Assembly (NCBI GenBank): GCA_965227065.1
Contig: CBDDFN010000013.1
Span: 1 to 64,000 of the forward strand
Source of the DNA: CBDDFN01 sp965227065
GTDB lineage: Bacteria > Pseudomonadota > Alphaproteobacteria > SPJN01
DNA length: 64,000 nt
Direction: 5' to 3'
Part shown: piece by piece, positions 1 through 8,712 of the stretch
Layout: every line of letters starts with the position of its first letter
How positions within the stretch are numbered: position 1 is the first letter of the stretch
Made by a program: the position numbers and the translations under genes
Notes under the pieces: generated by a model
Seen by the model: the letters and a program-made list of their open reading frames with translations, nothing else
The model's database searches: none
Told to the model about the DNA's origin: nothing

Positions 1-620
1 AGATGCATGACACGTTCTATTTTCCTGAAAAGGCCGAGGGCGAGCGCGCGGTCTTGCGCACGCACACCAGCCCGGTTCAGGCGCGCACCATGTTGAGCGA
101 AAAGCCGCCCCACCGCTTCATTGCGCTGGGCCGCACCTATCGCAATGATTCTGATCAGACCCATACGCCGATGTTCCATCAGGTCGAAGGGCTTGTGATC
201 GACAAGAAGATCCATATGGGTCATCTGATCGGCACGCTGGAAGAGTTTGCCCGCGCATATTTTGAGGTGGACAATCCCAAAATGCGCATGCGGCCAAGCT
301 ATTTTCCTTTCACCGAACCTTCAGCCGAGGTCGATATTGGCTGTTCGCGCGAAGGCGGTGAGCTCAAGCTTGGTGAAGGCGATGATTGGATGGAAATTCT
401 GGGCTGCGGGATGGTTCATCCCAATGTGCTTAAAAATTGCGGTCTTGATCCCGATGAATGGCAGGGCTTTGCCTTCGGGATGGGCATCGACCGGATCGCG
501 GGTCTCAAATATGGCATGCCCGATCTGCGCTCTTACTTTGACGCTGATTTGCGCTGGCTCAAGAAGTACGGGTTCCGCGCCCTGGATGTCCCAAGCCTGT
601 GGGGAGGGCTCAGCCGATGA
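1..620 (+). CDS. pheS: Phenylalanine--tRNA ligase alpha subunit, 3' part
   Basis: This is the catalytic alpha subunit of the heterotetrameric phenylalanyl-tRNA synthetase, which charges tRNA-Phe in the cytosol. The window starts inside the gene, so the N-terminal coiled coil and the start codon are missing. The visible 205 residues hold the class II core: MHDTFYF near the edge, motif 2 around FIALGRTYRND, and motif 3 around GFAFGMGIDRIAG, followed by the usual PDLRSYFDADLRWL tail. The stop TGA (618-620) overlaps the pheT start in an ATGA junction, so the two subunits are translationally coupled, as is normal for pheST. Nothing in the visible part looks broken. Confidence 0.97.
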   Translation, partial: MHDTFYFPEKAEGERAVLRTHTSPVQARTMLSEKPPHRFIALGRTYRNDSDQTHTPMFHQVEGLVIDKKIHMGHLIGTLEEFARAYFEVDNPKMRMRPSYFPFTEPSAEVDIGCSREGGELKLGEGDDWMEILGCGMVHPNVLKNCGLDPDEWQGFAFGMGIDRIAGLKYGMPDLRSYFDADLRWLKKYGFRALDVPSLWGGLSR

Positions 621-3022
621 AATTCACACTCTCCTGGCTCAAGGATCACCTCGACACTAAAGCTGATCTCAAAACCATTTTGGACGCCCTGACCGATATT
701 GGGCTCGAAGTGGAAGGCGTGCGCGACCCGGCGGCCGAAATGGCGCTGTTCCGGGTGGCCGATGTGCTTGAGGCCCAGCCCCATCCCGATGCCGACAAGC
801 TGCGCGTGTGCAAGGTTCGCGCCATCACCCAGGAGGGTGAGGAAGAGCTGCAAGTCGTGTGCGGCGCGCCCAATGCGCGCGCTGGCATGAAGGCGGTGTT
901 TGCGCCTGTCGGCTCTTACCTGCCTGCGGTGGACCTCACCCTGACCAAAGCGAAGATTCGCGGCGTTGAAAGCTTCGGCATGTTGGCCTCGGAACGTGAG
1001 CTTGGCCTTTCGGATGAGCATGACGGCATTATCGATCTGCCCGCCGACACGCCGTTTGGCACACCGGCTGCAGAAATTTTCGGGCTCGATGATCCCGTGA
1101 TTGAAATTGCCATCACACCCAACCGGCCCGATTGTCTGGGTGTGCGCGGCATTGCGCGTGATTTGGCTGCGCGCGGGCTTGGCACGCTTAAGGCTGATCC
1201 GGTCAAGCCTGTCAAAGCTGCCCATGATGAGGCGCGCGTGATCACCACCGATGCGGCTGCGGCCTGTCCGGTGTTTGCGGGCCGTCTGGTCACAGGCGTC
1301 AAAAATGGGGAAAGCCCCGACTGGCTCAAAAAACGGCTTGAGGCCATTGGCTTGCGGCCGATCTCGGCGCTGGTCGATATCACCAATTATATTTCTTATG
1401 ACCGGGGCCGGCCGCTCCACGTCTATGATGCCGACACGCTCACCGGCGCGGTGTCCGCACGGCTGGCCAAGGCGGGTGAACGCTTCACCGCCCTGGATGA
1501 AAAAGACTATGAGTTAACGCCTGAGGATTGCGTCATTGCCGATGAAGCCGGTGTTCTGGGTCTGGGTGGTGTCATGGGCGGTCTTGCGTCGGGCTCCACT
1601 GAGACCACGCAAAATGTCCTGATCGAATCAGCCTGGTTTGAGCCGGTGCGTATCGCCATGACCGGACGGCATCATCAAATTGAATCGGATGCCCGCTACC
1701 GCTTTGAACGCGGGGTGGACCCGCAAAGCGTTCTGCCCGGTCTGGAGCAGGCAACACAGATGGTGCTGGAGTTGTGTGGCGGCGTGCCCGGCCCGGTGAC
1801 GGTAGGCGGCGACGTCCCCAATCCGGCCATGACGATTTCCTTCCGCACCGACCGGGTGCAGGAATTGACCGGCATGGTTCTGACCGAAACCCGCATCGCC
1901 GATATTTTGCGTGCGCTGGGCTTTGGTGTGGAACTGGCGGGCGAGGGGCGCTTGACGGTTCAGGTGCCAAGCTGGCGGCCGGATATTCACGGAACCGCTG
2001 ATCTTGTTGAGGAAGTCGCCCGCATTGAGGGGCTCGACCGTATTCCCGCAACGCCCTTGCCGGTATCGTCGAAAACCCGCACCAAGATCACCACACCGTC
2101 GCAAGACCGCCGCCGCTGGGCGCGCCGGGCGCTCGCCTCGCGCGGATTGCATGAGGCGGTAACCTGGTCGTTCATGGCAATTGATCACGCCAAACTGTTT
2201 GGCGGCGACAATGGGGCCATCCGGCTGGTCAACCCGATCAGTTCCGAACTGGATACGATGCGGCCCTCCATCATTGCCAATCTGGCGCAAGCCGCAGGGC
2301 GCAATGTGGCGCGCGGCACTGACGATATCGGCTTGTTTGAGGTCGGCCCGCAGTTTCAGGGCGACCAGCCTGCTGATCAACAGATTGTGGCGGCCCTTGT
2401 CCGGCGCGGGACAACCGGTGGACGCCACTGGTCGGGCAGCATGCGGCCTGTCGACTGGGCCGATGTGAAGGCCGATGCGCTTGCGGTGCTCGACGAGGCG
2501 GGCGCTTCGGTAGGCTCCGTTCAGATCACGGCCGATGCGCCGGGCTGGTATCATCCGGGCCGGTCGGGCGCGATCACGCTGGGCCCCAAACGCATTCTTG
2601 CCCATTTCGGTGAGCTTCATCCGGCTGTTTTGAAAGCGCTCGACATCAAAGGCTCGATGATGGCGGCTGAAATCTATCTCGATGCGGTCCCCGATCCCAA
2701 GCAGAAGCCGACCAAGTCCAAAGGTGCGCTGGACGCCTCTGACTTCCAGCCCGTGTGGCGCGATTTTGCCTTTGTGGTCGACCAGTCGGTCGAGGCCGGC
2801 AAACTTCTCAAAGCCATCGCCGGTGCCGACAAGGCGCTGATCACCGACACTGTGGTATTCGACGTCTATCAGGGGCCTGGACTTGAGGAGACTGAGAAGT
2901 CGGTCGCGATTGCGGTGCGCATGCAGGCGGGCAAGACGCTGACCGATCAGGAAATCGAGGCGGCTATGGACAAGATCGTCAAGGCGGCAGAAAAATCAGC
3001 CGGGGCGCGCTTGCGCTCCTAA
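617..3022 (+). CDS. pheT: Phenylalanine--tRNA ligase beta subunit
   Basis: This is the beta subunit of phenylalanyl-tRNA synthetase, which supplies tRNA binding and editing of mischarged Tyr-tRNA. I chose ATG 617, giving MKFTLSWLKDHLD, because it overlaps the pheS stop as ATGA and matches the family start; an in-frame GTG at 599 would add only six residues. The 801-aa length is normal. An EMAP/OB-type tRNA-binding domain lies near residues 40-150 (PHPDADKLRVCKV, VVCGAPNAR), the B3/B4 editing and B5 domains are in the middle, and the ferredoxin-fold anticodon-binding domain ends the protein (FQPVWRDFAFVVD and onward). Confidence 0.97.
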   Translation: MKFTLSWLKDHLDTKADLKTILDALTDIGLEVEGVRDPAAEMALFRVADVLEAQPHPDADKLRVCKVRAITQEGEEELQVVCGAPNARAGMKAVFAPVGSYLPAVDLTLTKAKIRGVESFGMLASERELGLSDEHDGIIDLPADTPFGTPAAEIFGLDDPVIEIAITPNRPDCLGVRGIARDLAARGLGTLKADPVKPVKAAHDEARVITTDAAAACPVFAGRLVTGVKNGESPDWLKKRLEAIGLRPISALVDITNYISYDRGRPLHVYDADTLTGAVSARLAKAGERFTALDEKDYELTPEDCVIADEAGVLGLGGVMGGLASGSTETTQNVLIESAWFEPVRIAMTGRHHQIESDARYRFERGVDPQSVLPGLEQATQMVLELCGGVPGPVTVGGDVPNPAMTISFRTDRVQELTGMVLTETRIADILRALGFGVELAGEGRLTVQVPSWRPDIHGTADLVEEVARIEGLDRIPATPLPVSSKTRTKITTPSQDRRRWARRALASRGLHEAVTWSFMAIDHAKLFGGDNGAIRLVNPISSELDTMRPSIIANLAQAAGRNVARGTDDIGLFEVGPQFQGDQPADQQIVAALVRRGTTGGRHWSGSMRPVDWADVKADALAVLDEAGASVGSVQITADAPGWYHPGRSGAITLGPKRILAHFGELHPAVLKALDIKGSMMAAEIYLDAVPDPKQKPTKSKGALDASDFQPVWRDFAFVVDQSVEAGKLLKAIAGADKALITDTVVFDVYQGPGLEETEKSVAIAVRMQAGKTLTDQEIEAAMDKIVKAAEKSAGARLRS

Positions 3023-3069
3023 CCGGGCGCGCGCACTATAGGCGCGGGTGCTGGGTTGGAGATGGTGTG

Positions 3070-3759
3070 ATGCGTTTGATTTCGGTCTTTGTCGTTTTGC
3101 TTGTGGCGGCCTGCGGCCCCAAGGTTGAACCGCCTGTGGGGGCCGCCCAGATCGGTGTTTCGGAAATGGAAACGCTGGGTGCGGCGGTGGCGCGCGAGAT
3201 CAATCTGATGCGCAATGATCCCTTTGCCTATTCGGTGCGGGTCAAGGCGATGAAGAGCTATTTCAAACATTCACCGTCATGCGAACCGCCGGCTGATCCC
3301 TGCCGGCTGGTCCTGCCCGGTGAAGTGGTGATTGGCGGCTTTAACTATCGCAGTTTTGACGCCGCCATTGACGAGGCGGTTGAGGCGTTGCGGGCGGCCC
3401 CCGCCTTGCCGCAATTTGCGCCCAGCCGCGCGCTTAAACAGGCCGCCGCGACCCATGTTGCCGACAGGGGTGCCCTGGCGGGCAACACGCCCCATAAAGG
3501 CAGCGATGGTGCGAATTTGCGGGAGCGGATCAACCGCAACGGCATTGCCCGCGGCAAGATTGCGGAAGCCATCATGTATGGCCAGCAAACCGCCTTTGGC
3601 GTCGTCTCAGCCTGGCTGGTCGATCGGGGAACTCCCAACACGCTGCACCGGAATATGCTGCTTGACCCCCAATTGGGGGCCATCGGCGTGGCGTGCGGGC
3701 CCTCAGACAAGCACCGGCTGGCCTGTGTCGCCAATTTTGCCGACAGTGTGTCACAGTAG
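3070..3759 (+). CDS. CAP-domain (SCP/PR-1-like) lipoprotein
   Basis: This is a secreted CAP-superfamily protein of 229 aa. The N-terminus is a lipoprotein signal (MRLISVFVVLLVAAC, lipobox Cys15), so it should be lipid-anchored in the envelope. The C-terminal half has CAP signatures: THVADRGALAGNTPHKGSDG, then an ERIN segment, a Glu in IAEAIMYG, and HRNMLLDPQLGAIGVACG, giving the His/Glu/His set of the family cavity. ATG 3070 is preferred over GTG 3067 because GGAG at 3058-3061 lies 8 bases upstream of it. Bacterial CAP proteins have no single agreed biochemical role. It sits between pheT and lepA without an obvious functional link. Confidence 0.85.
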   Translation: MRLISVFVVLLVAACGPKVEPPVGAAQIGVSEMETLGAAVAREINLMRNDPFAYSVRVKAMKSYFKHSPSCEPPADPCRLVLPGEVVIGGFNYRSFDAAIDEAVEALRAAPALPQFAPSRALKQAAATHVADRGALAGNTPHKGSDGANLRERINRNGIARGKIAEAIMYGQQTAFGVVSAWLVDRGTPNTLHRNMLLDPQLGAIGVACGPSDKHRLACVANFADSVSQ

Positions 3760-3810
3760 GCTGTGACGATCTCTCTTTGCTGGCCTTTGGGCTTGGTGTA
3801 AAAGCGCGCC

Positions 3811-5613
3811 ATGGTCGATCAGTCACATATCCGCAACTTCTCCATCATCGCGCATATTGATCACGGCAAGTCCACTTTGGCGGACCGCCTGATCCAACGC
3901 TGCGGCGGTCTTACCGACCGTGAAATGTCTGAGCAGGTGCTCGACAATATGGATATTGAACGGGAACGCGGGATTACCATCAAGGCCCAAACCGTGCGGC
4001 TCACCTATGAGGCGCAAAATGGCGAGACCTATGAGCTCAACCTGATCGACACGCCCGGCCATGTCGACTTCTCCTATGAGGTGTCCCGCTCGCTGGCGGC
4101 CTGTGAGGGCTCGCTTCTGGTGGTTGATGCCAGCCAGGGCGTTGAGGCCCAGACGCTCGCCAATGTCTATCAGGCGATCGAGAATGACCATGAGATCGTG
4201 CCGGTCCTCAACAAGATCGATCTGCCCGCGGCAGAGCCTGAGCGCGTGTGCACCCAGATCGAGGACGTCATTGGCCTTGATGCATCAGAAGCCATTCACA
4301 CCTCGGCCAAGACCGGCATCGGCATCGATGATGTGCTTGAGGCAATCGTGCACAAGCTGCCCGCTCCGGCGGGTGAGCGGGACAAGCCTTTGAAAGCGCT
4401 TTTGATCGACAGCTGGTTTGATCCTTATCTTGGGGTCACGCTGCTGATCCGTATCGTCGATGGTGCGCTGAAAAAGGGCCAAAAGATCAAGATGATGAAT
4501 GCGGGGACTGAATATCAGGTCGAGCGCGTCGGGGTGTTTGAACCCAAAAAGGTCATGGTGGATGAACTCACCCCCGGCGAGATCGGCTTTATGACTGCGG
4601 GCATTAAAGAGGTCGCCGACACCAATGTCGGTGACACGATCACCGATATCAAGAACCCCGCTGACAAGGCGCTGTCGGGCTACAAGCCCAACCAGCCGGT
4701 GGTGTTTTGTGGCCTGTTCCCGGTGGATGCGGCCGATTTTGACGAGCTGCGCGAAAGCATGGCCAAGCTGCGCCTCAATGATGCGAGCTTTGAGTTTGAA
4801 ATGGAAAGCTCAGCCGCGCTCGGCTTTGGGTTCCGCTGCGGCTTTCTGGGGCTGCTTCATCTTGAGATCGTGCAGGAGCGGCTGGAGCGTGAGTTTAATC
4901 TCGATCTGATCACCACCGCGCCCTCCGTGGTGTACAAAATCCACATGACCGATGGCGAAGTGATCGAGCTGCACAATCCCGCCGACATGCCCGATGTGGT
5001 CAAGATCGACCATATTGAAGAGCCGTGGATTAACGCGACCATTCTGGTGCCCGATGAATATCTCGGCGCGGTTTTGAAACTGTGCGAAGACCGGCGCGGC
5101 ATTCAGCAAGACCTCACCTATGCGGGCACCCGCGCCATGGTGGTCTACAAGCTGCCGCTCAATGAGGTGGTGTTTGATTTCTATGACCGCTTGAAATCCG
5201 CCACCAAGGGCTATGCGAGCTTTGATTATACGATTGAAGGCTATGAAACCGGCGATCTGGTCAAAATGTCGGTGCTGGTCAATGCCGAGCCGGTTGATGC
5301 GCTGTCGATGATCGTGCACCGCGCCCGGGCCGAGGCGCGCGGCCGGGGCATGTGTGAGCGGCTGAAAGATCTGATCCCGCGCCAGCTGTTCAAAATCCCG
5401 ATCCAGGCGGCGATTGGCGGCAAGGTGATTGCGCGCGAAACCATTTCAGCCATGCGCAAGGATGTGACGGCGAAATGTTATGGCGGCGATGCGACCCGGA
5501 AGAAAAAGCTTCTCGAAAAGCAGAAGGCCGGTAAGAAGCGCATGCGCCAGTTCGGCAAGGTCGAAATCCCGCAAGAGGCGTTCATTGCGGCCTTGAAAAT
5601 GGATGATTCTTAA
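3811..5613 (+). CDS. lepA: Elongation factor 4 (ribosome back-translocase GTPase)
   Basis: LepA/EF4 is a ribosome-associated translational GTPase. The 600-aa length is typical. The G1 loop AHIDHGKSTLADRL lies near residues 11-24, G3 DTPGHVDFSYE near 80, and G4 NKID near 130, followed by EF-G-like domains II, III and V. The family-specific C-terminal domain ends in a basic segment (RKKKLLEKQKAGKKRMRQFG). The start ATG 3811 follows a short 51-base gap after the CAP gene and gives the canonical start. Recognition is by overall sequence and domain order, and I see no anomaly. Confidence 0.98.
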   Translation: MVDQSHIRNFSIIAHIDHGKSTLADRLIQRCGGLTDREMSEQVLDNMDIERERGITIKAQTVRLTYEAQNGETYELNLIDTPGHVDFSYEVSRSLAACEGSLLVVDASQGVEAQTLANVYQAIENDHEIVPVLNKIDLPAAEPERVCTQIEDVIGLDASEAIHTSAKTGIGIDDVLEAIVHKLPAPAGERDKPLKALLIDSWFDPYLGVTLLIRIVDGALKKGQKIKMMNAGTEYQVERVGVFEPKKVMVDELTPGEIGFMTAGIKEVADTNVGDTITDIKNPADKALSGYKPNQPVVFCGLFPVDAADFDELRESMAKLRLNDASFEFEMESSAALGFGFRCGFLGLLHLEIVQERLEREFNLDLITTAPSVVYKIHMTDGEVIELHNPADMPDVVKIDHIEEPWINATILVPDEYLGAVLKLCEDRRGIQQDLTYAGTRAMVVYKLPLNEVVFDFYDRLKSATKGYASFDYTIEGYETGDLVKMSVLVNAEPVDALSMIVHRARAEARGRGMCERLKDLIPRQLFKIPIQAAIGGKVIARETISAMRKDVTAKCYGGDATRKKKLLEKQKAGKKRMRQFGKVEIPQEAFIAALKMDDS

Positions 5614-5645
5614 CACCAGCAGCGCAGGGCCGGCGTGAGCGCCTG

Positions 5646-5957
5646 TTAAGCGCTGCTCGGCTTCTTGGTTTTGGCGTAGCCCAGCCCCATCAGAATGGTG
5701 CCCGCAAACAGGCCGATCAGGCTCGCCGGCCATAGCAGGATATTCAGCATGACCGGGTCCCACAAAGGCGGCCACAAATAGCGTTCCAGCACCACTTGCC
5801 AGCCATTGAGCAAGGCAGGCGCAAGCTCAAACCACACATCGCCAAGCGCTGCGAATTCAAAGCCGCCATTATCGCCCCAGGCGAGCAGATCAAGCACGAG
5901 TTGTGCCGCGCCCGCGAGCCACAGGATCAAACCGGTGATGAGTATCAGCCTCCACAT
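5646..5957 (-). CDS. Small two-helix membrane protein, unknown function
   Basis: A 103-aa protein with two strongly hydrophobic segments, about residues 4-27 (LILITGLILWLAGAAQLVLD) and 73-95 (LLWPASLIGLFAGTILMGLG). They are separated by an acidic, Trp-rich loop that is probably periplasmic, and the protein ends in a basic tail (YAKTKKPSSA) that is probably cytoplasmic. I do not recognise a named family. It converges on lepA, with the two stop codons about 30 bases apart. The composition and clean helix pattern make it a credible gene rather than a shadow, but no function can be assigned. Confidence 0.65.
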   Translation of the reverse strand: MWRLILITGLILWLAGAAQLVLDLLAWGDNGGFEFAALGDVWFELAPALLNGWQVVLERYLWPPLWDPVMLNILLWPASLIGLFAGTILMGLGYAKTKKPSSA

Positions 5958-6037
5958 GGGACGACGCTAGCGGCTGGGGGCGCGGGGCGCAACCGGGCCT
6001 GCGACCTGAAAACGCTGCAAAACAGACTTGTGATGGC

Positions 6038-6065
6038 TTGTGATCGGAAGCGGGGACGCTATAGT
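6038..6065 (+). promoter_or_regulatory. Candidate sigma-70 promoter for tRNA-Ser
   Basis: TTGTGA at 6038-6043 and TATAGT at 6060-6065 are separated by 16 bases and lie about 50 bases before the mature tRNA 5' end. The region also contains a tandem CTTGTGAT repeat. This is a prediction from hexamer match and position only. Confidence 0.45.
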
Positions 6066-6116
6066 GCGCGGCTCGCATGCGGACGGCGCGTTCACGCGCA
6101 AGGTCCCGGCGCTAGC

Positions 6117-6204
6117 GGAGGGGTGGCCGAGTGGTTTAAGGCGCACGCCTGGAAAGCGTGTTTACCGAAAGGTATCGAGGGTTCGAATCCCTTCCCCTCC
6201 GCCA
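6117..6204 (+). tRNA. tRNA-Ser (anticodon GGA)
   Basis: An 88-base cloverleaf with encoded CCA. The acceptor stem GGAGGGG (6117-6123) pairs with CCCCTCC (6194-6200), followed by discriminator G and CCA (6202-6204). The anticodon stem CACGC/GCGTG (6144-6148, 6156-6160) encloses the loop CTGGAAA, with GGA at 6151-6153. A long variable arm, typical of tRNA-Ser, lies between the anticodon and T arms, and the T loop contains GTTCGAATC. It reads UCC/UCU serine codons. Confidence 0.96.
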
Positions 6205-6207
6205 TTA

Positions 6208-6237
6208 AAAAGGCCCGCCCTTGTGGTGGGCTTTTTT
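6208..6237 (+). terminator. Rho-independent terminator after tRNA-Ser
   Basis: The stem GCCCGCC (6213-6219) pairs with GGTGGGC (6225-6231), with one G-T wobble, around a CTTGT loop. It is followed by a run of six T and preceded by an A-run. It starts three bases after the CCA end. Confidence 0.85.
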
Positions 6238-6306
6238 GATGGCGATGGGACTGGGTTGAGAAGCCTTGTTCGTCAGGCGAAGCGCGCAGCGCTGAGACGG
6301 GCGGAA

Positions 6307-6351
6307 GGAGGGGCGCAGCCCCGACTGAGGCCAATCCCTTCCCCTCCGCCA
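6307..6351 (+). repeat. Duplicated tRNA-Ser 3' end forming an acceptor-stem minihelix
   Basis: AATCCCTTCCCCTCCGCCA at 6333-6351 repeats exactly the last 19 bases of the tRNA-Ser gene (6186-6204), 147 bases downstream. In addition GGAGGGG at 6307-6313 can pair with CCCCTCC at 6341-6347, leaving G-CCA unpaired. The 45-base segment therefore mimics a tRNA acceptor stem with CCA but has no anticodon arm. It could be an old attachment-site duplication, a tRNA fragment, or an expressed minihelix. Confidence 0.7.
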
Positions 6352-6378
6352 GCCTACGCTCTTTGAGCTTCGGCTGGC

Positions 6379-6753
6379 TTACGCCTTTTTCACAAATTCC
6401 GATTTCAGCCCCATGGCGCCGATGCCGGGGATGGTGCAGCTGATATCGTGATCGCCGTCCACCAGGCGGATATTCTTCACCTTGGTGCCGACCTTGACGG
6501 TGTTTGAGGTGCCTTTGACCTTGAGGTCCTTGATCACCACAACCGTGTCGCCATCGGTAAGGGGATTGCCATTGGCGTCGGTGATGGCCATCTGCGCTTC
6601 GGCTACTGCCTCCTGCGCGGGGGACCATTCATGGCCGCATTCGGGACACATCAGCAGGGCGCCATCTTCATAAGTGTAGGTCGATTGGCAATTGGGGCAG
6701 GGTGGTAAGCTATCCAAGGTTTTCTCTCTAACTGGCTGTGACGGCCGGACCAT
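6379..6753 (-). CDS. phnA: PhnA/YjdM-type zinc-ribbon protein
   Basis: A small protein of the PhnA (YjdM) family: an N-terminal zinc ribbon (CPNC at about 19-22 and CPEC at about 36-39 of the long form) followed by the conserved PhnA domain (GDTVVVIKDLKVKG, then the VKVGTKVKNIRLVDGDHDI segment). Despite the name, the family is not firmly tied to phosphonate breakdown. ATG 6753 gives 124 aa. A TTG at 6717 gives a protein starting just before SLPPCPNC, which matches the E. coli start better and has AGAGAG upstream, so the first 12 residues are doubtful. It runs divergently from the exported-protein gene at 6952, and the shared region carries two TetR-type operators. Confidence 0.88.
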   Translation of the reverse strand: MVRPSQPVREKTLDSLPPCPNCQSTYTYEDGALLMCPECGHEWSPAQEAVAEAQMAITDANGNPLTDGDTVVVIKDLKVKGTSNTVKVGTKVKNIRLVDGDHDISCTIPGIGAMGLKSEFVKKA

Positions 6754-6817
6754 AGCACAAGGCCCCGCGCGGGACCGTGCGCCTTTCGCAGCTTGCGGTG
6801 GTCTGACACGGCGTTAA

Positions 6818-6834
6818 ATCTACTTTCATTAGAT
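6818..6834. promoter_or_regulatory. TetR-type operator 1
   Basis: ATCTACTTTCATTAGAT is a 17-mer with inverted arms ATCTA/TAGAT and a 7-base spacer. It lies about 118 bases upstream of the 6952 gene and 64 bases upstream of phnA. It belongs to the eight-member set attributed to the TetR gene at 18491. Confidence 0.7.
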
Positions 6835-6864
6835 AACCCTTGCGCTCAGCGAATTTTGGCGTTT

Positions 6865-6881
6865 ATCTATGACCATTAGAA
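6865..6881. promoter_or_regulatory. TetR-type operator 2
   Basis: ATCTATGACCATTAGAA is the second 17-mer of the same set, with its centre 47 bases from operator 1. It lies 70 bases upstream of the 6952 start. The arms ATCTA/TAGAA differ from the palindrome at one base. Confidence 0.65.
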
Positions 6882-6951
6882 AAGATTGGCGTGACGCCGG
6901 TCTCACGGCGGCGGGCAACGCCGTCGGGTTTGGATCAGGGAGAACGAGACC

Positions 6952-7302
6952 ATGCGATTTGTGATGATGGCAGCGCTTGCGCTGGGTTTGTGGAGCGGTA
7001 CGGCGGACACTGCGCGCGCGCAGGCGATTGTTGATCCGGCCGATGTCGTGGCCTATATGGCCGGCGCGGATCCGGCTTCGCTGGCCAATCTGGCGCCATT
7101 GCTGCCCGCCGCACCGGGTGCGTTGATTGATGTGGGCGGTTCTGTCGGGGTGCCTTTGGTGTTCAATCTTCTTCCCGTAGTTGATGTGCTGGCGAACAAT
7201 CCCGGTGGCTTGCCCGGCTTGTTGCTGGGGGGTGGCCCGCTCGTGTCGCCGGCGATTTCGGGCCTGCCGCCAATCCCGCTGATCAATACACCGCGCCGCT
7301 AA
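6952..7302 (+). CDS. Small exported hydrophobic protein, unknown function
   Basis: A 116-aa protein with a clear Sec signal peptide (MRFVMMAALALGLWSG..., cleavage after ARA at about residue 23). The mature chain is rich in Gly, Pro, Leu and Val, with stretches such as LLPVVDVL and LPGLLLGGGP, almost no Cys or Lys, and a C-terminal INTPRR. CAGGGAGAACGAG supplies a ribosome site just before ATG. I recognise no family. Its promoter carries two TetR-type operators, so it is probably co-regulated with the oxygenases and TonB receptor downstream. A periplasmic role connected with a hydrophobic substrate is a guess. Confidence 0.6.
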   Translation: MRFVMMAALALGLWSGTADTARAQAIVDPADVVAYMAGADPASLANLAPLLPAAPGALIDVGGSVGVPLVFNLLPVVDVLANNPGGLPGLLLGGGPLVSPAISGLPPIPLINTPRR

Positions 7303-7404
7303 GGCGTCTTGGTGCGATACTGGGTGACGCTGGTTTGACGCTGGCCCGGTGCGCGCACGCCACCTAAAGTGCGCGCATCACACCATTGAATTAGCAGGGC
7401 AGTC

Positions 7405-8607
7405 ATGAACCTTCACTTTTCACCCGCCGATGAAGCCTTTCGCGCCGAAGTGCGCGATTTTCTGGCCGATGCACTCACGCCTGAGCTGCGCGCGACCGCA
7501 CGGCGCATGACCAGCGTCTATGCGCAAAAAGAGGTTGGTTTGGAATGGCAGGCCATCCTGCATGAGAAAGGCTGGGCTGCGCCGTCCTGGCCGGTGGAGC
7601 ATGGCGGGTGCGACTGGACGGTCTCGCAGCATTATATTTTTGATACAGAGCTTGCGCGTGCCTCAGCCCCGCCTTTGTCACCCATGGGGATCGGCATGTG
7701 CGGGCCCGTTTTGATCGGCCATGGCACCGAAGCGCAAAAAGCACATTTCCTGCCGCGTATCCTATCAGGCAAAGATTTCTGGTGTCAGGGCTATTCAGAA
7801 ACGACGGCGGGGGTCCGATCTGGCGCAATTGCAGATGAAGGCAATCGACGATGGCGATGAGTTTTGTCTGCACGGGTCACAAGATCTGGACGACCCATGC
7901 CCATGAAGCCAACTGGATGTTCTGTCTTGTGCGGACCGATGGCTCAGGCAAGCCGCAGCAAGGCATTACCTTCCTGCTGATCGACATGACCGCGCCGGGC
8001 GTGCGGGTTGAGCCGATCATTATGAGCTCGGGCGAGCATATTCAAAACACCGTCTATTTTGACGAGGTGCGCGTCCCCAAGACCAATGTTGTCGGCGCGG
8101 TCGGCGCAGGCTGGGGCGTGGCCAAATATTTGCTGGAATTTGAGCGCGGCGGGACAGCCTATGGCCCCAAATTGCTCGCCCGGCTTGACGGGTTGCGCCG
8201 CGCCGCCCGGGAGCTGGGGGCCGATATTGCCCCGCAACTGGCCCGTGCAGAGATTGCGTGCCGGGCGCTTGAAGCGGCTGAGCTGCGCCTGATGGCGGAG
8301 CTGTCCCCATGGCGGCACGCCGGGGCTGAAAGCCTCGATGATGAAGGTGCGCGGCACCGAGCTGAGCCAGCATCTCACCGAACTTGGCCTCGAGATTGCG
8401 GCCACCTACAGCCATCCCTTCCAGCCCCAGCACACCGCCCCAGGCGGGCCGGTGGCCGGGATCGCGTTGCGGAATGACATGCCGGTCGGACCCGAAATCG
8501 GGCTGACGGCGGCGGCCAAATATCTCAATGACCGGGCAGGCTCCATCTATGCGGGGTCAAACGAAATCCAGCGCAACATTCTCGCCAAGGCCCAATTGGG
8601 GCTTTAG
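7405..8607 (+). pseudogene. Acyl-CoA dehydrogenase, frameshifted (probable sequencing insertions)
   Basis: An acyl-CoA dehydrogenase family flavoenzyme (CoA-thioester alpha,beta-desaturation) read in three frames. The N-terminal helical domain is continuous to GYSE at about 7800. The frame then shifts near G5 (7809-7813), again at GGG 7874-7876 (before HKIWTTHAHEANW), and again at CCCC 8305-8308 (before HGGTPGLKASMMKVRG). It ends normally in GSNEIQRNILAKAQLGL. All three shifts are +1; removing three bases gives an intact 399-aa protein, the usual length. Family motifs are conserved across the breaks, which argues against decay. It is the first of five consecutive genes with this pattern and is followed by the Rieske gene. 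Confidence 0.85.
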
Positions 8608-8629
8608 GCGCTCTGCTTTGTGAGGGGAA

Positions 8630-8658
8630 TTGACAAAATCCGTCTTTTGCCTTAAACC
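8630..8658 (+). promoter_or_regulatory. Candidate promoter of the Rieske gene
   Basis: There is a perfect -35 TTGACA at 8630-8635, with a weak -10 (TTAAAC/TAAACC) 16-17 bases further on. The -10 region overlaps operator 3 (8656-8672), as expected for repression. Confidence 0.5.
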
Positions 8659-8672
8659 TAACGACATTAGAT
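8656..8672. promoter_or_regulatory. TetR-type operator 3
   Basis: ACCTAACGACATTAGAT is a 17-mer with arms ACCTA/TAGAT, 41 bases upstream of the Rieske oxygenase start. It shares the core ACATTAGAT with the perfect site at 14229. Confidence 0.7.
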
Positions 8673-8712
8673 ATATTGCCCGGCACCGGACAAGACAAGA
8701 CAGGGGACAGCT

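Noticed and set aside
533..1420. Long minus-strand open frame opposite pheT
   Set aside because: It lies antisense to a certain gene and its translation shows no family pattern; it arises from GC-rich codon bias.
8656..8672. Reading the palindrome as a simple AT-rich -10 box
   Set aside because: The 17-mer geometry repeats at seven other promoter sites, so an operator is the better explanation.
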